Origin: Cudoniella acicularis
Taxonomy: Eukaryota; Ascomycota; Leotiomycetes; Helotiales; Helotiaceae
Reading direction: 5' to 3'
DNA: 23,787 nt
Assembly: GCA_013054445.1 (NCBI GenBank)
Contig: JAAMPI010000879.1
Coordinates: 1-23,787, forward strand
Positions 9,623-18,223 of this stretch are shown here, piece after piece. The notes below the pieces were generated by a model. That model saw only the letters and a list, made by a program, of their open reading frames with translations. It did not search any database and was not told the DNA's origin. The position numbers and the translations under genes are program-made. Every line of letters begins with the position of its first letter. Position 1 is the first letter of the stretch.

Positions 9623-10285
9623 GGCCCTCTCGAGTGAGACTCTAGACCTTAGGTGTCCCTTCAAGACCCTCTTCATGCGCGTATTCGAATACTTCCGCTG
9701 AAAGGGAATACTATGCATCTCTAAGACTATTTCATCAGTAGCTCGAACATCACCTTGGTCAAAATTTGAGGGCAGATCATCTAATTGGAACTGAGATTCG
9801 ATAATCAATTCTTTAGTCCTCACCCTCTTCGCCATATCCCCTGGGCTAACTTCCAGGCCACGTCGTACTGTGAGGGGATACTCGTCACTAATCCCCTCGA
9901 TGATTTGGCCCCTCTTGATAAACCAGTCAATAGGTTGCCATAGGGGCTTTCTGCATCCTTAATGCAAACGACGCCGTATGAGGCTTGATAGTGACGATTC
10001 CGGAGCCTTAAAGTGCCATAAAGAAGAGCACTCATGCGGTCATAGACAAGACCTTTGCATACGGATAGCCGGTGGTCCTGACTATTTATCGTTAATCATA
10101 TACTCGCCACTTGAGGCACGACACATACGAATCTTTTTCGGTAACTACTCCACAGATTTTTCGAGAAACACAATAGCTGCCCAACTTTGATTGAATGTAT
10201 GGCACCGAGCCCAAATCCCCTGTTAGAAGAAAGGTTGGCTACCAACATGAATTAATGTCTTATTTTGAGCATAGAATTTCACCTA
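9617..10285 (-). pseudogene. RIP-like relic of a coding sequence, family unknown
   Basis: On the minus strand one frame reads protein-like from about 10282 to a TAG at 9619-9617. It is interrupted by TAA at 10225, two TAGs and one TGA in the first half, and a TAA near 9960. The last 113 codons are uninterrupted and look conserved (for example KPLWQPIDWFIKRG, IIEGISDEYPLTV, RTKELIIESQFQLDDLP). A second frame is open over 10035-9820, so an indel or intron may also exist. All stops could come from CAA, CAG or CGA. Skipping element B and one copy of its duplication, the same frame stays open for about 41 more codons (9140-9018) and then meets the poly(A)-like tract. This suggests an older sequence later split by element B. 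I do not recognise the protein; retroelement or host gene are both possible. Confidence 0.45.
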
Positions 10286-10289
10286 GAGA

Positions 10290-11170
10290 AAGACTTATTG
10301 GGCTTGGTGCTTTAGTAATTTTAGGGCCCTTTAAGATGTAGTCTAGGGCATGGATAATTTGATCAGCCTGACTATTAAATAGGTCGTCAATTTCATCCCT
10401 ATAATAAGTCAATTACTTTCATTCGCTAATCTATATTCTACAGGATCAACTTACACGAAAATTGAATGGGAATTTCTCCACTTCGATGTGTTGTTAATTC
10501 AAGCACCTAACAATTGGGAGTGCCGTTAGTTAACTTACATGATGCGGAACGGGTGGTAGTTATTTGAATTATAGTCAACGCTGCGGACTGATGCTCTGTA
10601 CGATAACGCTTCAGGGACTTTTAAGGGGCTTTAGCGAAATCTTCACCTGTTTCCCAGGCTATCAACGCCCAGCATCTCGTAATCGTGTAGGGCTCGCAAA
10701 TTCGTAATCGCCAAAGAATGCAAGGTTGCACAACGTCAACCGGACCACACGGTTTCCGAGATATCACAAACCATCTTCAACTTTCTAACCTCATTTCTGC
10801 ACAAGAAGGTTTTTAGAAAGTTTCCTGCCGACATCGTGGAAGCTCTCGGCATGGAGATAGGTTAACATCCTACTGCTCGGCAACGCGCGCACGCTTGTGA
10901 AGTCGTTACCCCCCTATCCCCCTGAGCACATCCCAGCACAGCCACGGCATCTCTTCCACCTTGCATTCACGGTCGCAATCACGTTTTCCCCAGAGAGCTA
11001 TCGCTTCAGCAGAGACACAGTGGAGCCGCGTCCACTATGCAGGAACAGAACCCCATTCAGGGCTTTGAGGCCGGGAGATGTCGTCACTAAATTTCAACGT
11101 GACGATGAGCCACTTCTCGATTGGAACGGCAAGATGCAGAGCGATCTCGATAATATCCGGTGTCCGTGAT
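10290..11170. other. Spacer upstream of the NLP gene
   Basis: No supported gene. An open frame at 10897-11169 starts with GTG and shows no family features. The stretch moves from AT-rich on the left to balanced composition on the right, marking the boundary of the repeat-laden half. Confidence 0.4.
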
Positions 11171-11174
11171 ATTG

Positions 11175-11200
11175 ATCGGTCTGATTCGGATCAAACCGAT
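11175..11200. promoter_or_regulatory. 26-bp near-perfect palindrome upstream of the NLP gene
   Basis: The two 13-bp half sites are ATCGGTCTGATTC and GGATCAAACCGAT. They are inverted copies with two mismatches, both transitions. The outer CGG...CCG pair is spaced by 16 bp, a geometry used by some Zn2Cys6 dimers. It lies about 85 bp before the first recognisable NLP codon. Its regulatory role is inference. Confidence 0.4.
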
Positions 11201-11287
11201 GTGGAGAAATCCAGATTAACGTAAAGCTTCTACTCCCACCTTCACGTTCTGTTTCTTGGGCATCCCTACCAACGATCATCAACAGGG

Positions 11288-12110
11288 CTGTTCTCAAGAT
11301 TTCTGCAAATTTCGGCCGGGCTTCTTGCCACTGTCGGTGTCAGCGCAACACCACTTCAAAAGCGTGTTGTCATCGCCCACGATGCTGTCGTGGGTTTGCC
11401 GGAGACGGCTCCAAGTGGCACGGTAGGCACTGTCTACGAGGCCTACCAGCCATACTTGTATGTAGTCAATGGATGTGTGCCGTTCCCTGCGGTTGACGCG
11501 GAGGGTAGCAGAACGTAACTTTAATTCCTGCTTTCATAAAATAATTTTTGGAGCTGACTTTTGTTTCAGTGGCGGCTTGGCTCCCACTGGAGCCTCTAAC
11601 GGCGATTGTAGCAGCACTGGGCAGATCTATGTTCGAGGTGCTACCTATGGAAGCTACTATGGAGTCATGTACTCCTGGTAAGCCTACCTCTCAATTTTCG
11701 AAACCATCGCCTTGTCTATGATTTGTAGGTATATGCCCAAAGATGAACCATCCGACGGCCTTGGACATCGCCACGACTGGGAGGGTGTCATCGTCTGGCT
11801 TTCCTCCGCCTCTGCCATCACTTTTAGCAACATTGTCGCTGTTTGCCCTTCGGCACACGGAAACTGGAATTGCTCGACTAGCGGCTACTCGCTCTCTGGC
11901 ACTGCTCCCCTGATTAAGTACGAGAGAATCTGGCCTGTTGACCACTCGTGCGGCTTGACATCCACGGTTGGAGGACAACAGCCAATGATTGCATGGGAGA
12001 GTTTACCTACTGTTGCACAAACTGCACTTTCTATAACTGATTTCGGATCTGTGATTGTGCCGTTCATTGATATTCATTTCACGACAAATCTTGCTGCTGC
12101 TACTTTTTAA
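11288..12110 (+). CDS. NPP1/NLP necrosis-inducing-like secreted protein, start unclear
   Basis: This is a type 1 NLP (cytolysin-fold proteins that bind sphingolipids of plant plasma membranes). Three exons, 11288-11514, 11570-11677 and 11729-12110, are separated by 55- and 51-bp GT-AG introns. Both joins restore family sequence, and the total is about 238 residues, the usual length. The N-terminus is a hydrophobic signal-like stretch ending near VSA, followed by a KR pair. The two conserved cysteines are present (NGCVPFPAVD and NGDCSS), as is the intact GHRHDWE metal-binding heptapeptide (11763-11783). The end is a normal TAA. Oddity: between the in-frame TAA at 11222 and the HDAVVG motif there is no in-frame ATG. 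Either an upstream exon is missed or the start codon was lost, in which case it is a pseudogene. The family assignment is secure; functionality is not. Confidence 0.85.
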
Positions 12111-12671
12111 GAATTGGCGAGCCCACGAGGTGAAGTTTTAAAATAAGGGAGATATCGCTCATGATATCAATGTAATTCCAAATATAATACGGATAATTCG
12201 AGACTATTGAGGCCAGAAAACCTCCATGCGCCTTGCAATACACGCAAAACTCATCAAATCCTTTTCCACCAGTTTACAAAGAATTTTATGACGATCCACA
12301 AACTTGAAATGCTGGGTATGATTTGATGTTCACAATAATTAGGTCACTGAGCGGAAATTTTGGGATGAGAACATCCCTTCTCACCCCTATCTATCACTTA
12401 AAACTCTGAAAAGGAAGGGTTCACATCACATTTTTTGAGTAAATACTTGGGATCTAGGCGCTCTTCCACTGTGACCCCTTATGGAGTTAGAGACAATTGC
12501 TGATTCGTTCGCTTAAAGGAGCGGTGCTTTGACACCACACCAACCTCCTCGAATGCATCCTTCGTTTCTTCCAACAGCTCATGCACCTCGAGATATCAAC
12601 CATCTTTGACTCTACCCTTTTTGAGTATATGAGTTCAGTCTGTTACGAACAACTCCTCAGCAGAGCGAGCA
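12111..12671. other. Spacer between NLP and regulator genes
   Basis: There is no gene here. It holds the 3' flank of the NLP gene and the 5' flank of the regulator, whose last 100 bp are C/T-rich, as fungal leaders often are. No clear TATA box was picked out. Confidence 0.4.
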
Positions 12672-13850
12672 ATGTCAACTTCTGCACCGCTCGATACGAC
12701 CCCGCATTTCGGACTTGCAGCAGCGAAACTGCGATCATCTTGCGATAGCTGTGGAACCGCAAAGGTCAAATGTGATCATGGCCACCCCGAATGTGGTCGC
12801 TGCGTGACCCTTAGATTAACTTGTGTATATGGGCTATCGCGCAAGGTTGGCAAGCCTCCGCGGAAGAGGCCTGGTTCTGAACTTGATGTGGCTCCCAAGA
12901 CAAAGCGTATATATACCCCACTGACTGCCAAAAGTCGCAACAATCGAACAGTCATGGGTTTTGGGGAACGCCAAAAAGCCAATGAACCCGCGCAGGCCAG
13001 TTTCTTGGATCCATTCTCTTGCGGTATCAATACTCCGTCGGGGATAAATGAACAGAGCCAGTTCACCCCAGATCTTTATCCCTCCTTATCACTCGAGGAG
13101 TGGCTTCAATTCGATACACTCGGTGATGGTCTAGAGATTCCCTCATCTTCCATCTTGGATCCTATCAGCACATTCAACACAAGGACAGACAGTCACGAGT
13201 CCCATAGCTGCCCTCGGGATTCCTACGAGATCTTCCGGGATTTGATTTGCCCTAGCCCTTCTCTTCACGCACCAGAATCAAATTCTGTTACTGTCTTTGC
13301 ACACTTAGACCATGTGCTTCATTTCAACCGAAAAGCCATCGATCGTCTCACCCGGGTCCTGAAATGTTCATGCGCCAAATCCGGCCATCGGGCTATGGTC
13401 CATGCATCAATTATTTCCCGCATATTGATCTGGTATCAGCAGGCTGCTGGGTGGACTGGCAGCAGTTCTTCGGGGCCTCGGCCATCAACATCCTCATCCC
13501 CAGCGCCACCCCCATCTGGGACAGCAGCCGGCACAAGCACATCAAGCCCACCCACACTAGTTCAAGTCACTGGGTTTGCGGTAGAACACGTACCTGTTTC
13601 AATAGGAACCTTTAGCATCGAAGACCAAAATGTGCAGGCAAATTTCAGGAACCAATTGGTCTTGAGCGAGCTCAAGAAGACAGCTAATTTGATTGATATG
13701 TTCATGTCCCAAGACCTGGGCGAATCGTCTGCCAGCGGCGTTGTTGGTTTGTATTCGCACCTGGGAACATGGCTCCAAAGTGAGCATTCAAGAACTGTTA
13801 GGATCTTGAAATCTAGACTCTGTACGCTAAACGAGGACCTGGAGTCTTAA
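12672..13850 (+). CDS. AflR-type Zn2Cys6 transcription factor
   Basis: A single-exon frame of 392 residues starts at the first ATG. Residues 24-51 form a complete binuclear zinc cluster, C24-x2-C27-x6-C34-x6-C41-x2-C44-x6-C51, preceded by KLRSSCDSC and followed by SRKVGKPPRKR, the same order as in AflR (aflatoxin/sterigmatocystin regulator). The C-terminal half carries the AflR-family helical region (about 208-260, including CSCAKSGHRAM and ISRILIWYQQAAG). A Ser/Pro/Thr-rich linker follows (about 261-292), then a second helical part with NQLVLSELKK. It should act in the nucleus as a pathway-specific activator. Neighbours are the NLP gene upstream and the reductase downstream on the same strand. 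No synthase gene is in the window, so the target pathway is unknown. The family is firm; the name aflR would be unjustified. Confidence 0.9.
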   Translation: MSTSAPLDTTPHFGLAAAKLRSSCDSCGTAKVKCDHGHPECGRCVTLRLTCVYGLSRKVGKPPRKRPGSELDVAPKTKRIYTPLTAKSRNNRTVMGFGERQKANEPAQASFLDPFSCGINTPSGINEQSQFTPDLYPSLSLEEWLQFDTLGDGLEIPSSSILDPISTFNTRTDSHESHSCPRDSYEIFRDLICPSPSLHAPESNSVTVFAHLDHVLHFNRKAIDRLTRVLKCSCAKSGHRAMVHASIISRILIWYQQAAGWTGSSSSGPRPSTSSSPAPPPSGTAAGTSTSSPPTLVQVTGFAVEHVPVSIGTFSIEDQNVQANFRNQLVLSELKKTANLIDMFMSQDLGESSASGVVGLYSHLGTWLQSEHSRTVRILKSRLCTLNEDLES

Positions 13851-14399
13851 GCGGCGCTGCATTCATCTTAGATGGTTGTATGTTAATTACAGAACTTGGC
13901 CACCCTTTGCCCCATGTCCAGCTGGCGTACTCTTCTTATGCCCTCAGCTATTTAACATATTCGCTTTACCCTTGATGTCGATATTTACTCTCCCCTTTTC
14001 AAGAAGTGCGTCCTCCTTGGGGGTCGCGAGAAAGTTTCACTGTGCTGGAGGAGATTTCTGGCAAAAATGACAAGTAATGACCTTTCTCACGGTCTCAGAT
14101 AGGTTGTGGTCTCACAACACTCTGTAGGACAAGCATGGGGGCGAGCAAGTAGTCCACTGTGCCGCCTTCCGGTCTAGTGATTGAGTTCGAGCTCCACCAA
14201 TCGGCTTCAACCTTCGGGAAGCGAAAGTCAATCCCTATTGGCCGAACGGCAGCCGTCAGGACAAAAGACCCCTTAGATGCTCCAGCATATATGTAGGTGC
14301 CTGAAAATATTTCTAGAGCTGTCTTCTGCGTCGTATATATGAATTAATCCTTCTCTCTATCTCTCTATCTCTCTTTCCCTGGCTACTTATATTTCTCAC
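13851..14399. other. Spacer and promoter region of the reductase gene
   Basis: No gene was found. The proximal part has GTATATATGAATTAAT (about 14333), a possible TATA region, then a C/T-rich tract with repeated TCTCTAT units (14350-14385), typical of fungal core promoters. Confidence 0.45.
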
Positions 14400-14410
14400 T
14401 CGCTTTCCGA
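14400..14410 (+). promoter_or_regulatory. Match to the AflR operator consensus
   Basis: TCGCTTTCCGA fits TCGSWNNSCGR, the published AflR binding consensus, at every fixed position. It lies 90 bp upstream of the reductase ATG and 550 bp downstream of an AflR-type regulator gene. Chance matches are expected about once per 8 kb on two strands, so the position, not the match alone, makes it notable. Confidence 0.35.
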
Positions 14411-14499
14411 CTTCTTCTCCATCCACTACCATTCAATTCCTTCGCCCGGTCTTCATTCATCAAGGCAATCAGGGCTTCTAAGCTTTACCGGCGATTACA

Positions 14500-15751
14500 A
14501 TGGTCAAAATTGCAGTGGCTGGTGGCTCGGGGGGCGAGGACCCCCATGTTCAAACGTTGTGACTATTTGGAAACCAGACTGACTTTTCCCACAGAACTTG
14601 CGCGGGAGGTCACCAACTCTCTGGTAGCTGCGAAGAAGCATGAGATAACTATTCTATCCAGAAATGTTAGAAGTAACACCGAGACGTCATACTTTTAAAA
14701 ATTATATTCTAATGCAATTCAGAAGGCTTCCCCGGAAAACAACACGACCGGAGTTACCTGGCGTGCTGTAGATTATAACGACAAGAACGACCTCGCTGAA
14801 GCCTTGCAGGGAATTCACACAGTTTTGTCTTTTGTGGGCCAAGCTATGGCAGGTCAGAAGAACAATTCCCAAAAGATATTGATCGATGCTTCAATCGCCG
14901 CTGGTGTGAAACGCTTTGCACCAAGTGAATATGGAAGGTAAGTCACTAGCAACGTGTGGTATAATGGCCGTTTCTAATTGACTTACAGCCACAGCAAGGA
15001 ACACTTGCCTTTCTGGGCAGGGAAAAGGGAGATCCAAGAATATCTGGAGAAGGTAAACGAGATTGGAAAGGTAAGGATTTCATCTTGCACTCCTGGAAGT
15101 GTACACTTATTCTTATGCTGAACCTGGGCCTTAGGTTCTCGAGTATACCCTATTTCAGCCAGGTCTGTTCTTAGACTATCTGGCATCTCCCTATAAGACC
15201 GCGAAATACGTGACTCCGCTCGATACCTTTATCGACTTCCAGAATCGGCGTGCAATTGTCGTTGAGGGTTATGAAGATGCCTTCATGACCCTAACCACAG
15301 TTCAAGATATTGCTGGAATTGTCGCTCAAGCAGTCGACTATGACGGCGAGTGGCCCAAAGTCGGCGGGATTCGAGGCAACAGAGTCACTATCTCACAAAT
15401 TCTCGAGATTGGTGAGAAAATTCGAGGCATGTCTCGGCATTACCCGACTGAAGATTGTAGCACTGACGTGAGATTGCAGGTGGCTCTTTTACTATTGACA
15501 AAGTCAAACTTGAAGATCTCGAAGCTGGAAATCTCACAGCATCATGGACACTAGGAGCACGCCACCCAAGCTTCACTGATGATCAGGCCGAGCAACTCGC
15601 CGCCATGTTGGAGACTGTTCTTATTGGCACTCTTCTGAGTAGTGCGAAGGGTGCATGGGATGTGTCAAATGCATGGAATCAACTTCTGCCAGATTACGAG
15701 TTCACTCGGATTGAGGAGTTCCTTGCCAAGGTGTGGGAGGGAAAGCCATAG
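14500..15751 (+). CDS. NmrA-like / isoflavone-reductase-like NAD(P)-binding protein
   Basis: Six exons give 321 residues: 14500-14533, 14595-14665, 14723-14937, 14989-15070, 15135-15426 and 15480-15751. All joins keep phase and the gene ends in TAG. The N-terminus MVKIAVAGGSGELA is the Rossmann dinucleotide-binding loop (G8-x2-G11-x2-A14), interrupted by intron 1. Further family marks are ITILSRN after strand 2, TVLSFVG, KRFAPSEYGS (residues about 100-107) and AGKREIQEYL. Such proteins are cytosolic atypical short-chain reductases or redox sensors; the substrate cannot be read from sequence. Introns 1 (14534-14594) and 5 (15427-15479) begin with GC instead of GT. For intron 5 a GT donor at 15412 is also usable in frame and would drop five residues (EKIRG). 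The start is fixed by the dinucleotide motif. Confidence 0.88.
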
Positions 15752-16130
15752 TGGCGAAGGCACTTGCTAGGTGTGCGAGTTCCTTTGGGAATGCGCGAAG
15801 CGGGTCTTGAAATAACGGGAGGTGTTCTTGGTTAAAATGAACTAGTTCAATCTTGTATAAGGGTTTCGAATCTAGTGACCATTTAACAGTAATCCTTAAC
15901 CTATATCATGACCAGTGGCGAGCCCATTCTTAGCCCACGAGCTTTATCATCCCTTGGTCTCTGACCCAACAAACCCAATGGGCTTCTCGCGCCAGTTTTC
16001 CAAGTCCATAGTTCCTCGTTTGCAAGAGGGTGTACTTTAATCGAATTTTTAAATTTCTGCCCGTTTCAGTCTGGCCCCGCCTATTTCTCGCTTAACACAA
16101 CATCTTTGTGTTGGCGTTCAAGCGAAACCA
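15752..16130. other. 3' flank of the reductase gene
   Basis: Balanced sequence with no supported gene and no clear repeat. It becomes AT-rich toward the right. Confidence 0.4.
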
Positions 16131-16470
16131 CGTCAAAACACTTCAAAATAATAAAAGATCTAGAAAATAAAATGATTTAGTAGAGCAGATAGAAGGCTAA
16201 GAAGTCCTTGTGAGAGTTGGTATATTTATTTCATTATCCCACGTTTATACAGCTCAACATGGACTCATCACTTCTCAACCGTTTCCGTAAAATCACGTGA
16301 TACGCCAATGCTTTTATAACCATTTTTCCAATCTTCTTATGTAATACTATTAGTGGAGAATTACAAGGCTATTATATTTTTGTTTTAAATCTTTTGCTTT
16401 TTATGATGCACAAACAAATAATTGTAGAGAGGAGAGAGAGATACGTGATTAGAAGCACGTGATAGTATTG
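16131..16470. repeat. AT-rich block with two CACGTGATA words
   Basis: AT-rich sequence holds CACGTGATA at 16294 and again at 16456. The first sits in TCACGTGATACGC, almost the same 13-mer as TCACGTGATATGC at 5370 in the LTR-like unit. This suggests a related, heavily decayed element, but no ends or duplication could be set. Confidence 0.35.
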
Positions 16471-18223
16471 GCCTTTCAGTTTCCTTTGATGCGACGCCAA
16501 GCAGCAAACCCCAAGTCTCGACAGAAATCAAAAGAAAACTCTACAGATAACCGCTATCTGATTCCCGATGAGGGGAAAAGTAGAATACATTCCTTGGCAA
16601 GGATTTGGTTTCTTACATACCTAATCCGGATGCAAAGTTCCATTGATTGATTGCTAATTCCTAAAATGATATAAAAATCAAACCTTATTATCAGTGATAA
16701 CCACAGATTGAAGTACTGTTTAGGGTTCCGGGAAAGACGGGGGCAACAGGGTTTTATGTGGATGCAAGAAGGGAAAGCCAGGAGCCGGGGAAGCTTCAGA
16801 GCCGCAAGTTACCCTGTTATCTTTCCCAAAAACCAACCGATGTATGCAGCATGATCTGCCAGAATTCGTCTCCAAAGATCCAGTGCATTTCCAGACACAC
16901 CTTTCCTGCCCCCCTGACGAAGCCAAGCGAGATCTTGCCCCGCGCTTTAGCCTGATTACTCAGCTGGATACGGAGACACTTCTTCCTTTATTTCCAACGC
17001 GACACGTTTTTCCCATCTGCAACGTCGACGCAGTCTCAATCCTCATCGACCCCATTCCCATCAATCCCAATCACCGCCTCTGCCTTTCGACATTCCCATG
17101 GCCATGTTTCCAAGAGTCAATCCTCTTCGTCGCACCGCCTATCGGTTGTCCTCCCATTCCGCCGAGTCTCGCAGACACGCGCACTGCACGCCCTCCTTCC
17201 CCTCATCTCGAACGAGTCTCGGACAATTACAACCCAACAATCATAATGAGAAGGGATGCAGAAGCCTCGATGCATGAGAAAGTGCTTTTACCCATTGTGC
17301 AAGCACGTTGGACTTCGACCGCTTTTGTGGGACATGGTTTTTGATAGGCCTTCTGCTATATGGCAGTGACCTTGACGCCCATTGCCTCGATATGTACTGT
17401 TTAGGTAGCTAGTGCTCACGAAGCAAGTACGGCTGGGACAGATGATGCCGGACGTGGCTTGTGGCGGTCGAGGATCGGCGAGAGACAGCCGTCGTTGGTC
17501 CTTGGATGCACAATCTCCGCTCAGTGGTGGCACGCCCTAACATGCGCGATGTTTCTATTCCAGTGCAATAAGATTGTGTTTTGAAGACTGGTGTTGTACG
17601 GCGTTTCAAATCTCTTGCATAATATACTTGTTTGCTTTGTTACCTTTAGTCTCGAGGTACGAGACTGAGAGATTTTCGTATAGAAGTGCCATTACAAACC
17701 ATTTCTTGCGCCGCAAAGCCAGCAGCTACAGTATCGGCAAGGCCGGTGGAACTGTACAACTTGGCTGGAATGATTTGACGTTGCACGATCCGATAAATAT
17801 TGTGCCATAGTTGGCATGGGTATTTGCATACCGTTGAATCACAACAATCCTAGTCATTAAATGTCTGCTGGAAGAACCGGGTTCCCATGTGCTATGGTTT
17901 GCATTTCCTGTTCGGCATCTCTTCCTTCGGTTGTTGATTGACTGGACCATTATACATTGAAGGGAAACACAGAATTCACCCAGAACGCAACCCTACCCAG
18001 GCCTGTGCGGCATCTGTTTCCTTCCACTCTCAACCCTCGTGGTCAAAGTGCTGCATACCTCCACGCCGATTAAATGAACTGCCTCTTCCACGTTTTTCCT
18101 GCAAGAGTAGATTCAGCCATCTGCGCCATTCACTTTCATTCTTAAACCCCTCAGTCCCTCTCGATTAGCAGAGTCATAGACATTCAACTTGCCTTCGTTC
18201 GAACCATCAATACCTCCATCAAC
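16471..18223. other. 1.75-kb spacer upstream of the MFS gene
   Basis: No gene with family support. A 166-codon open frame (16844-17344) is Pro/Leu-rich and unrecognised. A 59-codon frame at 17098-17277 starts like a mitochondrial presequence. The last 150 bp before 18224 are C/T-rich, with no clear TATA box. Confidence 0.4.
17098..17277 (+). CDS. Short frame with presequence-like N-terminus
   Basis: There are 59 codons from ATG to TGA. The first 26 residues (MAMFPRVNPLRRTAYRLSS... then SRR) have five arginines, many Ser/Ala and only one acidic residue, the composition of a mitochondrial targeting peptide. The remainder is Ser/Asn-rich and resembles no family. No convincing second exon was found downstream. 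It could be an orphan first exon, a degenerated gene or chance. Confidence 0.15.
   Translation: MAMFPRVNPLRRTAYRLSSHSAESRRHAHCTPSFPSSRTSLGQLQPNNHNEKGCRSLDA

Noticed and set aside
14110..14210. GTTCGAGCTCC resembling a tRNA T-arm
   Set aside because: No acceptor, D-arm or anticodon stem can be formed around it.
16844..17344. 166-codon plus-strand frame
   Set aside because: It lies in C-rich DNA where long open frames arise easily; the composition is Pro/Leu-rich and no family is recognised.
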